Assembly (NCBI GenBank): GCA_020555605.1
Contig: JAJCJC010000001.1
Coordinates: 372,001-436,000, forward strand
Origin: a bacterium 210917-SL.2.15
GTDB taxonomy: Bacteria; Bacillota; Clostridia; Oscillospirales; Oscillospiraceae
Length of the DNA: 64,000 nt
Reading direction: 5' to 3'
Position 1 is the stretch's first letter. The number at the start of each line of letters is the position of its first letter. Made by a program: the position numbers and the translations under genes. The notes beneath the pieces were generated by a model, which was not told where the DNA came from, did no database searches, and saw only the letters and a list, made by a program, of their open reading frames with translations. Positions 16,443-25,413 of this stretch are shown one piece after another.

Positions 16443-17984
16443 TTATACCTCCTTTTCAGATTCCTTTGTTTCTAAGAAATCCTGTGTTGCATATTCAATC
16501 TCAATCCGCTCTCCTGGAAAGACGTAAACTTTGTTGATAAGCCGGTCAATCAGAGCTTTTGTCAGCATATTGGCGTTTCCGACTTCCTGCATAATTTCCT
16601 GTTGTTTCAACTTGATTTCATAATCACTTTTTATCTGCTTTGTCTGTGCAGTAATGACAGCATGAACATTTTTGGCTTGTACCAGTTCCGTGTCATAAAC
16701 CGCTTTTCGTGTTCGATAGGTTTCCAAATCAATCTCTCCAAGCGCATACTGCTCATAAAGATGCCGCTTGCTGTCTTGAATAGAACGGAGTTTTTCTTCA
16801 TGTTCGGCCTGCTGGACTGTCTGCAAATCCAATTTATCCTTATTGCTGTCAATTCCCAATGCCGGACACATTTGAGCCCGAATTGTTTCAAATACAACCT
16901 GCTCCAGATCAGCCATCTTTATGCGCACACCATGACAAGGAAGCGTTTCAGCCACCTCGGAATGACGGCAATAAAACCACGCACCATTTCGTAGAGACAT
17001 TGCATGATCGCAGCATCCACAGAATACCTTACCGCGGAGCAGATAATCACGCGGTTTTTTATTTGACAGAGAGAAACGCTTAATTGAAGCATTGGCTTTT
17101 TCAAATAGATCCACACTTATAATAGCCGGATGATGGTTCGGGATTTTGAACCACTCACTTTCATCCTTTAACTGTGTATGTCGGCTGCCAATCTCTTTTA
17201 CCTTTCTCTTGCCAATTACATAGGTACCGATATATCTTTGATCTTCTAAAATACGCAGGACCGTTGATGTACTCCAAACGCCGTTTGTTCGGGAAACATT
17301 GTAATAGTCCTTGCCTTTAAGTTTGCGATATTCCCCAGGGGTGGGGATATTCATGGCATACAATTTTCTTGTGATCTCGGCTGCGGTGTTGCCTTCAGAC
17401 GCCCATTGAAATATCATCTGCACATTCGAGGCAACATCCTCGTCCGGTTCCATACGTCCGTCTGCACTCTTGCGATAGCCGTAAGGACAGATGACACTCT
17501 GATATTCCCCACGACTCATTTTTGCGTATTTTGCACTTTTGGTTTTCATGGACATATCCCGGCTATAACACTCGCTGATAAGATACTTGAAAGCAATATC
17601 AATCCCTCCGGTATCACCTTTGAAATTAGCTGTGTCAAAATCATCACTGACGGAAATAAAACGGGTGTAGTAAAGAGGAAATACCCGCTCAATAAAATAG
17701 CCGGTTTCAATGCTGTTACGTCCAAATCGGGAAAGGTCTTTTACAATAATACAGTTGATTTTTCCGGCCTGAACCATTGTTAAAAGTTCCTGCACCGCCG
17801 GACGCTCAAAGTTTGTCCCCGTATGACCATTGTCAATAAATTCCAAAATCTCGCTGTTATCCCATTCCGGCAGAGACATAGCTTTTTCACGAAGAATCAG
17901 TTTTTGATTTGGTATGCTCAAACTTTCAGTTTTGAAATCTTCCACAGAAAGACGGATATAAAGAGCAATCACATAGTTGCGCAC
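16443..17984 (-). CDS. Large serine recombinase 1 of the triple module
   Basis: The 513-residue protein has an N-terminal resolvase domain with the catalytic Ser in YIRLSVED and the Arg motif LSRFGRNSIE, a recombinase domain, a zinc ribbon with paired cysteines (FCGCC, then YCRH...LPCHG), a coiled-coil-rich stretch and a short C-terminus. It resembles TndX/TnpX-type transposases that insert and excise conjugative elements. It overlaps recombinase 2 by 16 bases, is the last gene of the module, and lies nearest the element end. Confidence 0.93.
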   Translation of the reverse strand: MRNYVIALYIRLSVEDFKTESLSIPNQKLILREKAMSLPEWDNSEILEFIDNGHTGTNFERPAVQELLTMVQAGKINCIIVKDLSRFGRNSIETGYFIERVFPLYYTRFISVSDDFDTANFKGDTGGIDIAFKYLISECYSRDMSMKTKSAKYAKMSRGEYQSVICPYGYRKSADGRMEPDEDVASNVQMIFQWASEGNTAAEITRKLYAMNIPTPGEYRKLKGKDYYNVSRTNGVWSTSTVLRILEDQRYIGTYVIGKRKVKEIGSRHTQLKDESEWFKIPNHHPAIISVDLFEKANASIKRFSLSNKKPRDYLLRGKVFCGCCDHAMSLRNGAWFYCRHSEVAETLPCHGVRIKMADLEQVVFETIRAQMCPALGIDSNKDKLDLQTVQQAEHEEKLRSIQDSKRHLYEQYALGEIDLETYRTRKAVYDTELVQAKNVHAVITAQTKQIKSDYEIKLKQQEIMQEVGNANMLTKALIDRLINKVYVFPGERIEIEYATQDFLETKESEKEV

Positions 17985-19618
17985 GGTTCCACCGCCTTTC
18001 CCTGAAATTCATTTTTGAAACGGAAGGTCACATGAATATTCCGCTCGTGGTCTATCTCAATTCGTTCAATGAGCCGTTCAATCAGTTCCGCAGTCAGCAC
18101 ATGATCCTGTGCCAGTGTTTTTGCATCCTTTTCCATTGCACGGTATCTGGCAAGCTGGTTGTCCAGAGAGTCCATAGATTTTTCAAATACTTCAATCTCA
18201 CCAGACAGAGCATTGATAGCATGTTCATAATCCGCTTTCAATTCAAAGTATTCATCATTTGTCAAAATACCCTGCACAAAATTTTCATATAGGCCACGGA
18301 TCAGCCGGCGTGTTTTTTCAATTTCCTGCCGTTTGGCAGACATCTGAATTTTCAGCTTATCTTTTTCCTGTTTTTGTCTTGCCTCCAACTGAAAGAGTGG
18401 CAGCGACATTCCCAGCGCAACTGTCAGCTCTTTTTCAAGAATAGCCGTAACAGTAGAAATCAGTTCCTTTTCCTGCATCGTTGCGCCTTTGCAGCTATCT
18501 TTTTCTACCCGGCTGTTTGTAAGGCAGTGGAACCAATAAGTATCGGGGCCTTTCCGGCGCTCGGCACGTTGCCGGTGAAGGCTTCTGCCACAATCAGCAC
18601 AGAACACTTTACCTTTGAAAATGTTTGGTGTGTAGGGACGTTTTGGAGTTGCTTTGCTTTCTTCACAGATCTGTTTTCTGTATTCCTGAACTGCATTAAA
18701 CAACTCATGGCTGATGATCGGTTCATGGGTGCATTTTGCAATAATCAGATTATCTTCTCCAGCCTTGACCTGCTGATGATCTACAATCTTTGTTTTTCCT
18801 TGCACCAGATCGCCTGTATAGACTTCGCTTTCTAAAATTTTCATCACTGTACGGGTCTGCCATTTGCCGCTTCCAATCAGACCCGGACTGGTAATCTCGC
18901 CAGTGGCCTTTTTATAATGGCTCGGTGCCGGAATCCCCATCTCATTTAGGTTGCGGACAATCCGGTTCAGTGCCACATGCTCATGTGCCCATTCAAAAAT
19001 CTGTTTTACCACAGGGGCAGTATTTTCATCAATCAGAAGTTTATGGCAATTATCAGGATCTTTCCTGTAACCGTAAGGTGCCCGTGCACCAATATAGTCG
19101 CCGTCTTTCATAGCCTGCCGCGCTTGTGCTTTGATTTTTCGTCCAATGTCCAGAGCATAGGCTTCATTGATCATATTTTTCAAAGGCAGCATGATACCGC
19201 CATGAAGATTTCCGGAATCCGCTGTATCAAACTGATCCGTAACAGCAATGAAACGAACATTATGAGCATGGAAATACTGTTCGATATAATAACCTGTGTC
19301 AATAGAATTTCGCCCTAATCGGGAAAGATCCTTAACAATCACACAGTTAATGTGGCCTGCTTCAATATCAGATAGCATTTGCTGAAATCCAGGGCGGTGA
19401 AAATTTGTCCCTGTCGCTCCGTTGTCGATATAGGTATCATACACAACGAAGTCCGGTTTATCTGAAAGAAAGTCATTCAGTACCAGCTTTTGATTTTCTA
19501 CTGAGCAGCCCCGCTTTTTGTTATCCTCCACAGAAAGACGGATATACAGAGCTACATGTACATATAAAGATGGTGCCGGCATAGGTGCCGCCGTCTGTTT
19601 TCTGCTTTTTCTTGCCAT
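17969..19618 (-). CDS. Large serine recombinase 2 of the triple module
   Basis: The 549-residue protein has a lysine-rich N-terminal tail (MARKSRKQTAAPMPAP) before the resolvase domain (YIRLSVED; LSRLGRNSID), a recombinase domain, a zinc ribbon (FCADCGRSL, CLTNSRVEKDSCKG) and a long coiled coil around residues 395-500. The first base follows directly on the stop of recombinase 3, so the three are translationally coupled. All catalytic motifs are intact. Confidence 0.93.
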   Translation of the reverse strand: MARKSRKQTAAPMPAPSLYVHVALYIRLSVEDNKKRGCSVENQKLVLNDFLSDKPDFVVYDTYIDNGATGTNFHRPGFQQMLSDIEAGHINCVIVKDLSRLGRNSIDTGYYIEQYFHAHNVRFIAVTDQFDTADSGNLHGGIMLPLKNMINEAYALDIGRKIKAQARQAMKDGDYIGARAPYGYRKDPDNCHKLLIDENTAPVVKQIFEWAHEHVALNRIVRNLNEMGIPAPSHYKKATGEITSPGLIGSGKWQTRTVMKILESEVYTGDLVQGKTKIVDHQQVKAGEDNLIIAKCTHEPIISHELFNAVQEYRKQICEESKATPKRPYTPNIFKGKVFCADCGRSLHRQRAERRKGPDTYWFHCLTNSRVEKDSCKGATMQEKELISTVTAILEKELTVALGMSLPLFQLEARQKQEKDKLKIQMSAKRQEIEKTRRLIRGLYENFVQGILTNDEYFELKADYEHAINALSGEIEVFEKSMDSLDNQLARYRAMEKDAKTLAQDHVLTAELIERLIERIEIDHERNIHVTFRFKNEFQGKAVEPCATM

Positions 19619-21247
19619 TTAGCCCACCATCCTTTCTTCATTTTTTGTAGCAATCTGTTCCGCCAAAGAGATTGCTTTCTGATATTCATCCTGGTAATTA
19701 AATTCAATATGCAGTTCATCTTTACCCATTACCCGTATGCTTCGGATAAGCTGCATGACTGCCCGGCGGTCAATATCCTCCATAGTAGAAAATCTCATAA
19801 AATGGTTGATCCAACGATTTCGTTCGCTTCGGTTTTCCAATACATCTGTAAGTTTATCGTTCCATTCAGCGATTGCCTTTTGGAACAGTTCAATATCTGC
19901 ATTGTATTTTCGCTTATAAGAGAGAAATTCTTCCTTTGTCAGAATTCCACTCACCAGATTTTCATAGAGTTTTGCCTTAAAGCCCTCGGTCTGTGCTACA
20001 CGCTTTTCATTTACTCTGATCTGTGCGGCATATTCCTGTGCCAATTCCCGGTTGATCCGTTCCTGACTGATACTGGACAGCAGGGCATCCAGAGAAGCAA
20101 CATTTTCAATATGTCCTTTCAAACTGTCCTGCACACATTCAATCAGATCCGACTCTTTCAGCATGACCGACGATGTGCAGCCATTCTTTTTGCCGGTCGG
20201 GCAGTAATAATAGTGATACTCTTTATCTTTATAGCGGTTCGTCTTGCGGGTCATACGGCAGCCACAGCAGCCGCAGATCAAAATACCGGAAAAAAGGTAA
20301 ACCTTATCCGATTTGGGAGAAGTCCTTGTGTCAATCCTGCGGAGCCGTTGCACCAGATCAAAATCGTGCTTTTGTATGATCGCTTCATGGGTTCCCTCCA
20401 CACGAATCCATTCCGAAGAAGGTTTGTCCTCACGCTCTTTTAATTTGAAATGGGGCGTTGTCTGCTTGCCCTGGACCAGTGTTCCGGTGTAAGTTTCATC
20501 CTGTAAAATGCGGATGATTGTAGTTGCAGACCATTTGCAATCCTTTCGGTCTGTATAGCCACCTTTTGCATGAGGCATTCCGTGATTGCGCTTATACGCC
20601 AAAGGTGAAAGAATTCCTAATCGGTTCAGTTCATCCGCTATATGGGAAGCGCTGAATCCTTCCCGCCGTTTTCTGAAAATATCCCGCACAACATTGGCAG
20701 CATATTCGTCTACTTCCAGGCTCTTGTGTTTATCGCCGACTTTCACATAACCATAGATGGTAAAAGCACCTACAAAATCCCCGCTGCGCCTTTTTACTTC
20801 CAGGGCGCTCCGTGTCTTAACGGAAATATCCCGACAGTAAGCCTCATTCATAATGTTTTTGACAGAAACCGTGAGATCATCGGCAGCGTCATTTTCTGTG
20901 TCCACATTATCGTTAATTGCGATAAAACGCACTCCATAGGCTGGAAATACCCTGCGCATATAACGGCCTGTTTCTATGTACTCACGACCTAAGCGGGAGA
21001 GGTCTTTGACAATCACGCAGTTAGCTTCGCCTTGTTCGATCATCCGCATCATTTCCTGAAATGCCGGGCGATCAAACAAAACACCACTATAACCATCGTC
21101 AATTTTTTCTGCCACAACCTCAATTTCCGGGTGTCGGGCTATGTAGTCATCGATCAGGCGCCGCTGGTTAGCAACGCTGTCACTTTCTACTGTTTTATCA
21201 TCCGTATAAGAAAGACGGATGTACTTAATCGCTTTGTAAACCTGCAT
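19619..21247 (-). CDS. Large serine recombinase 3 of the triple module
   Basis: The resolvase domain has YIRLSYTDD and LSRLGREYIE, then come a recombinase domain and a zinc ribbon (ICGCCGCRMTRK, YYCPTGKKNGC) and a coiled coil. I start at MQVYKAIKYIR (542 residues), preceded by GAAAGGAGTG; the longer frame has no ribosome site. It is the first recombinase transcribed, after the 71-residue small gene. The three proteins differ clearly from one another, so this is not a recent duplication. Confidence 0.92.
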   Translation of the reverse strand: MQVYKAIKYIRLSYTDDKTVESDSVANQRRLIDDYIARHPEIEVVAEKIDDGYSGVLFDRPAFQEMMRMIEQGEANCVIVKDLSRLGREYIETGRYMRRVFPAYGVRFIAINDNVDTENDAADDLTVSVKNIMNEAYCRDISVKTRSALEVKRRSGDFVGAFTIYGYVKVGDKHKSLEVDEYAANVVRDIFRKRREGFSASHIADELNRLGILSPLAYKRNHGMPHAKGGYTDRKDCKWSATTIIRILQDETYTGTLVQGKQTTPHFKLKEREDKPSSEWIRVEGTHEAIIQKHDFDLVQRLRRIDTRTSPKSDKVYLFSGILICGCCGCRMTRKTNRYKDKEYHYYYCPTGKKNGCTSSVMLKESDLIECVQDSLKGHIENVASLDALLSSISQERINRELAQEYAAQIRVNEKRVAQTEGFKAKLYENLVSGILTKEEFLSYKRKYNADIELFQKAIAEWNDKLTDVLENRSERNRWINHFMRFSTMEDIDRRAVMQLIRSIRVMGKDELHIEFNYQDEYQKAISLAEQIATKNEERMVG

Positions 21248-21382
21248 AAAAAAACACTCCTTTCGTTGCACAGAAAAATCCCCGCAATTCAAGAAGTGTG
21301 GTTAATCCATATTCAATTCCTTTTCCGATTCTTATTCTACCATGCTTTTACGGAAAAGTCAGCCCCTTTCTTAAAATTGCAG

Positions 21383-21598
21383 CTATCGCAAAATACCTTT
21401 GATACATTCTTCCAGGGTAGCACCTTCAGCAGAAAAGCTGGCCTGTACAGTAAAACGCCCACACTTAAAATGGTATGGATTTTTGATTTGCTGAACGAAT
21501 TCTGCAATTCGTTCAGCACGGGAAAGTTCTTTGTTGACAGAGACATCCCGAATGTCTACCAGTGTACCCACTTCACTGACAATGGTATTCAATTCCAT
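21383..21598 (-). CDS. Small conserved ICE protein upstream of recombinases
   Basis: This 71-residue protein ends IKNPYHFKCGRFTVQASFSAEGATLEECIKGIL, a beta-rich C-terminus like the small proteins often encoded next to large serine recombinases (DUF6870 or TnpW-like). It may be a directionality factor, but that is inference from position. GAAGGGAGTTGATACT precedes its ATG. Confidence 0.7.
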   Translation of the reverse strand: MELNTIVSEVGTLVDIRDVSVNKELSRAERIAEFVQQIKNPYHFKCGRFTVQASFSAEGATLEECIKGILR

Positions 21599-21711
21599 AG
21601 TATCAACTCCCTTCTGAAAACTGTGTTATCAAAACCACATGAATAGGTCGGATCTATGGTTATTACACACATAAATCCGGCCCATTATATCTGATTTCGA
21701 TTTTACTGCCG

Positions 21712-21756
21712 TATTTGCCACGCACCCCGGCAAGTCCTTCTGTTATAAGGACGGGG
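21712..21756 (-). ncRNA. Leader hairpin motif, copy 2
   Basis: The minus strand has an outer CCCCG/CGGGG stem around TCCTT-ATAACAG-AAGGA and then TGCGTGGCAAATAC. It has the same plan as 11547-11590, with base changes on both sides of each stem. It lies 114 bases upstream of the small gene. A 71-codon frame (21663-21878) also runs through it, so coding origin is an alternative. Confidence 0.5.
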
Positions 21757-22035
21757 CTGTTACAGGCTGCGGATAGCGTCACCGCATCATAGTCCCGCAT
21801 ACGCCGCCGCTTTGCCAGAGCAAGCAAACGCCGCAGGAGCTCTCCCCAAGTCTTTAGGAAGCCGTGAAGAAGTACCATTATGATCTGTGTCGTTATCGCG
21901 TCCGGCTTGCCATAGCCGGTTTCGTAGGTTGCGTTTATCGCTCGGACAGCCTGGATTCATCACCTCCTTAGGCCGCCTGTCACCGCGCCGCCCCATCTGC
22001 CGCTCGGAACACAGAATGAAGTACCTGTAACAGCG

Positions 22036-22058
22036 TATATTCGGTTGTCAAGGAACAA
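22036..22058 (-). promoter_or_regulatory. boxA-like motif, copy 2
   Basis: The minus strand reads TTGTTCCTTGACAACCGA. It begins the roughly 600-base gene-free leader (21599-22198) between the sigma-like gene and the recombinase module, in the same relative place as copy 1. TTGACA could alternatively be a -35 box, but no fitting -10 is visible. Confidence 0.45.
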
Positions 22059-22198
22059 GCAAGGGGCATGGCAGACAAATTGATATTGCAGTTGGGGTGG
22101 GAGGATGTATATGCTTCCTTACCACACCCGTCCAGCTTGTCCCGCCGAATATGTCCCTCTACTATTCAGTACATTTTTAGGGGCAAAGTTGCCGTCTG

Positions 22199-22621
22199 TT
22201 ATAAAATTTCTTTGAAATATTTTTCCAGACTACGCAATCCGGCTTCGATAGAACGGGTGATCCGGCTTTTGTGTGTTCCTTCCGCTTTGGCAATATCTGC
22301 TTTGCTCATGCCAAGGAAAAAGTGTGCATAGATCCGTTGGCGCTGCTTTACCGGAAGTTTGGAAAGACCTTTATAAATCAACTCCGTCATTTGACGCTGT
22401 TCCCAAATTTCTGCCGGGTTAAGAGGTTTTTGCAATATCTCACGCTCAATACCTTCGTCTCGATCCAGAGAGTAAAATGCTTTATAACGGTATGTACGAA
22501 TCCGATAGGCTTCCTCCAGCAACATGTATTCCCGAAGCAACAAAGCAACTTCATCCGGCACCTCAACGATCATGTCCTGTGTATAATACGGGTAATAATC
22601 CCGAAGATTGATTTTCTTCAT
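22199..22621 (-). CDS. Sigma-70 region 4-like regulator
   Basis: This 140-residue protein is similar to the small sigma-like regulators of Tn916/Tn1549 elements: MKKINLRDYYPYYTQDMIVEVPDE at the N-terminus and a C-terminal region-4 HTH (LPVKQRQRIYAHFFLGMSKADIA, HKSRITRSIEAGLRSLEKYF). It probably activates recombinase or transfer genes. The start at 22621 follows GGAGGAAATTACT. Confidence 0.88.
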   Translation of the reverse strand: MKKINLRDYYPYYTQDMIVEVPDEVALLLREYMLLEEAYRIRTYRYKAFYSLDRDEGIEREILQKPLNPAEIWEQRQMTELIYKGLSKLPVKQRQRIYAHFFLGMSKADIAKAEGTHKSRITRSIEAGLRSLEKYFKEIL

Positions 22622-23126
22622 AGTAATTTCCTCCAATTTCGATGTTTGAGTTGATGGCAAAAATCGAAATCAGAGGGTGGGCTGCGGCAGCGATAAGGTC
22701 TAAGTCTCTTTCTGATTAAAAAAAGGGTACAAAAAAGCGCGCCCGTACAAAGAACAGGCGCGCCAAAGCAACAGTATGAAATTTTTCCGGGAGGTTGACA
22801 GCGAAAATGCTCAAATTTTGTCGAAACCAAAAACGCCGCAATCCATACGAGCTGGACTACGACGTATAGGTGACTGAATGTAAAGCAGTTTATCTGCGGA
22901 TCTGTGTTGCATAGACGCATAGGCATTTCCTCCCATCAAGGAGGAGCCTGAATCGGCTGCTTGATACCTCCTTGGGAGAAAATTATATCGATTATGTTTC
23001 CTGTATCAGTCCGCAGACATTCGCTTTTTACTCTTTATATTCACAATTTTCTACATATTCTGCTCTTAGAATATATGCTGCAAAAAGCAAGCCCACAAGG
23101 AGAAGATGACACCTTGTGGGCTCATG
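22622..23126 (-). other. Gene-free stretch with terminator and large hairpin
   Basis: A hairpin GCGCGCC...GGGCGCGC (22737-22763) followed by T6 on the minus strand is a good terminator. A second structure pairs CTCCCAAGGAGG with CCTCCTT-GATGGGAG (about 22931-22980). A frame reading MRLCNTDPQINCF... crosses the terminator and is probably not translated. Confidence 0.55.
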
Positions 23127-23519
23127 TTATAGATGTTCAAATTTATAGCCGATTCCGGAGACACTCTCAATATAGTTTGGAAGATCCGGTTCAAAGCGCA
23201 ATTTCTTACGCAGCTTACTTATATGATTATGGATCGCTTTTCTCGAATAGAAATCACAATCCTCTTTCCAAACCAAATCGGTAATCAGTTCGTAAGTAAA
23301 AACACGTTTGGGATTGGCAATGAGCAATGCCAGTATATCAAACTCCTTACTTGTCAGGTTGATAATCCGTTCGCGAACCTTGACAGTACGATGTTCCAGA
23401 CATAGATAAATTTCGCCTTCTTGTATTTCTGTAAGAGGATTCTTCTCTGCTGCGGAGAAAGTGTGACAGGAATTGAATACCGTTCCATGACAGACTCCTT
23501 GTTCCAAAATATATTGCAT
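23127..23519 (-). CDS. Winged-helix regulator without receiver domain, copy 1
   Basis: The C-terminal 95 residues are an OmpR/PhoB-type DNA-binding domain (LTSKEFDILALLIANPKRVFTYELI; YIESVSGIGYKF). There is no phosphoacceptor receiver. The frame is open and conserved for about 33 codons upstream of this ATG (AVFNIEESGNQIGEKLFLLL) but has no start codon: the ATG with a ribosome site (23612-23614) is in another frame and stops after MGH. A near-identical copy lies at 34776, inside a 0.5-kb direct repeat. Confidence 0.8.
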   Translation of the reverse strand: MQYILEQGVCHGTVFNSCHTFSAAEKNPLTEIQEGEIYLCLEHRTVKVRERIINLTSKEFDILALLIANPKRVFTYELITDLVWKEDCDFYSRKAIHNHISKLRKKLRFEPDLPNYIESVSGIGYKFEHL

Positions 23520-23717
23520 TAGAGCATTCTTTTGTTCCTCGTTAAGAAGCAGAAATAGCTTTTCGCCAATCTGATTGCCGGATTCTTCTATATTAAAAAC
23601 AGCTAATGTCCCATCACATCACCATCCTTTTTTCTTCTTAACAACAATCAATGTAGCTAGAGTTTTCTTTTTATCTGCGAAAACAATCACAAAGCTCAAA
23701 ACCATTTGTAACGATTT

Positions 23718-24503
23718 TTATTGCAGAAGTTTTTCATAGGTGAACCGTCCCATAGATTTTTGCAATAAGAACCAGGCAAGTATTGCACATATCACACCGA
23801 GTCCGAGAAGAATCCAGACATTCATTAAAAAGACTCCTGTAAATTGTCCCGCTATGGGCAGAATCACCGGAAGAATCAGAAAAACGGCAGCCTGCTGAGA
23901 TTCCTCTACGCTCTGCGCTTTGGCAGATCCCCGGACAATCAGTGTAATGGCAATTAGTGAGATTGCAGGTGAAAGCAATAGTATAACAACCAACCAGCTT
24001 ACGCTTGGAATCAGCAGCCTACCTGCCAAGAAAAATAATTCTGTTTCTATAACCAGAAACATAGCCGCAAATGAGATTACAGAGACAAGCATACTTAAAA
24101 GGAAAGAAGCCCATACTTTTGCTTGAAAAATCTGTTTGAGAGTAAGTGGACAATAGAGCAATGTTTCAAGCGTATGCCGTTCCTTTTCTCCTACAAATGC
24201 ACTGGCTGCCATGATAGAAGCAGTCATTATAGGAATTATCAGGAAAAAAATCGGAAGTATATAATTTAAGATCATGCCAGAAAGCGTAAGCTCCAGGCTT
24301 TCCATCCGGGCAGTTTCAGGAAGCAGTGACAGTAACTTTGTAATATCCGGATCATCCGGTACAAAATGAATGGTAATGACAAAAATAGACGGCAATACAA
24401 TAGTCAGCACTAAAGGAACAATAAAAAGAGCAGGAAATAGTCTACGGTTACTTGCAATAATGCGAAAATCTTTTTTGATAATTGCATACATAGCAGCTTT
24501 CAT
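23718..24503 (-). CDS. ABC-2 type transporter permease
   Basis: This 261-residue membrane protein has about six hydrophobic segments and the ABC-2 signature region GEKERHTLETLLYCPLTLKQI between helices 2 and 3. With the ATPase encoded 4 bases upstream it forms an exporter of the NatAB-like class. The substrate is unknown. It may efflux a peptide or antibiotic, as expected of ICE cargo. Confidence 0.88.
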   Translation of the reverse strand: MKAAMYAIIKKDFRIIASNRRLFPALFIVPLVLTIVLPSIFVITIHFVPDDPDITKLLSLLPETARMESLELTLSGMILNYILPIFFLIIPIMTASIMAASAFVGEKERHTLETLLYCPLTLKQIFQAKVWASFLLSMLVSVISFAAMFLVIETELFFLAGRLLIPSVSWLVVILLLSPAISLIAITLIVRGSAKAQSVEESQQAAVFLILPVILPIAGQFTGVFLMNVWILLGLGVICAILAWFLLQKSMGRFTYEKLLQ

Positions 24504-24507
24504 ATCA

Positions 24508-25413
24508 TCAATCCTCCTTCCTGCCGGCAGTCAGGGTAAAATAAATATCTTCCAGAGTGGGTTCTATAAGATTTACAGAATAGATATCCTCACCGGCTTC
24601 TACAATCTTTCGTACCAAATAAGGGATTTCTTTTTTATCTTGTATTTGGGTTTCAAACTCATTGATTCCGCATTTAACAAAGTTTAGCTTGTCAGGAACC
24701 GCTGACGCACAGATACGAAGCGATTTTGAAGTAAATACCCGAGCGCGTAATTCATCTATTGTACCCGAGGCCAAAAGAATCCCCTGATCAATCAGTCCGT
24801 AGCGTGTGCAGATTTCCTGTGCATACCGAAGCTGATGGGTACAGAGAAAAACAGTAATTCCCTCTTTGCAAGCCAGATTGTGTATCATTTGATTGACATT
24901 CTGCGCACTTTCCGGATCCAAGCCAGAAGTTGGTTCGTCAAGAAACAGAACTTTCGGGTGGTGTAACAGTGCCCTTGCCAGAGATAACCTCTGTCTCATA
25001 CCGGTAGAATAGGTCGCCAGTTTTTGGTCTTTCGCTTCTGTCAACTCTAATTCCTTGAGTAGTGACTCAGCACGCCATTTTCCTTTTTGTTCCATGCCAA
25101 AAGCCGCAGCATAAAACATCAGATTTTCAATACCAGTCAGATTGTCATACATCTGTGCGTGTTCAGTCACAATCCCTGCAAGGAGATGCACTTTTTCTGG
25201 CTGAATATTAGGATTGACACCCATAATTTCACATGATCCTCCAGACGGGCTCAGGACTCCGGTAAGCAATTTTACGGTTGTCGTCTTTCCGGCACCATTT
25301 GGACCGAGAAAACCAAATACCTCTCCGGTACTTAGTGTCAACGAGAGTTGTTTTAATGCTTCTTTTCCACTAGGGTATGTTTTGGATAGTTTTTGTATAG
25401 TAACAGTTTCCAT
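24508..25413 (-). CDS. ABC transporter ATP-binding protein
   Basis: Walker A GPNGAGKTTTVKLL, signature STGMRQRLSLARALL and Walker B VLFLDEPTSGLD are all intact; 301 residues, with a C-terminal extension after the nucleotide-binding domain. It directly follows the XRE regulator gene with no spacer and precedes the permease. It energises the exporter. Confidence 0.93.
   Translation of the reverse strand: METVTIQKLSKTYPSGKEALKQLSLTLSTGEVFGFLGPNGAGKTTTVKLLTGVLSPSGGSCEIMGVNPNIQPEKVHLLAGIVTEHAQMYDNLTGIENLMFYAAAFGMEQKGKWRAESLLKELELTEAKDQKLATYSTGMRQRLSLARALLHHPKVLFLDEPTSGLDPESAQNVNQMIHNLACKEGITVFLCTHQLRYAQEICTRYGLIDQGILLASGTIDELRARVFTSKSLRICASAVPDKLNFVKCGINEFETQIQDKKEIPYLVRKIVEAGEDIYSVNLIEPTLEDIYFTLTAGRKED

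Noticed and set aside
21663..21878. 71-codon frame in the recombinase leader
   Set aside because: No ribosome site and no matching frame in the parallel leader at 11.5 kb, although GVRGKYG is shared. Kept as an alternative explanation in the leader finding and not called as a gene.
22036..22058. TTGACA as a -35 promoter element
   Set aside because: No -10 sequence at 16-18 bp; copy 1 has TTGAAA and the wider motif fits boxA better.
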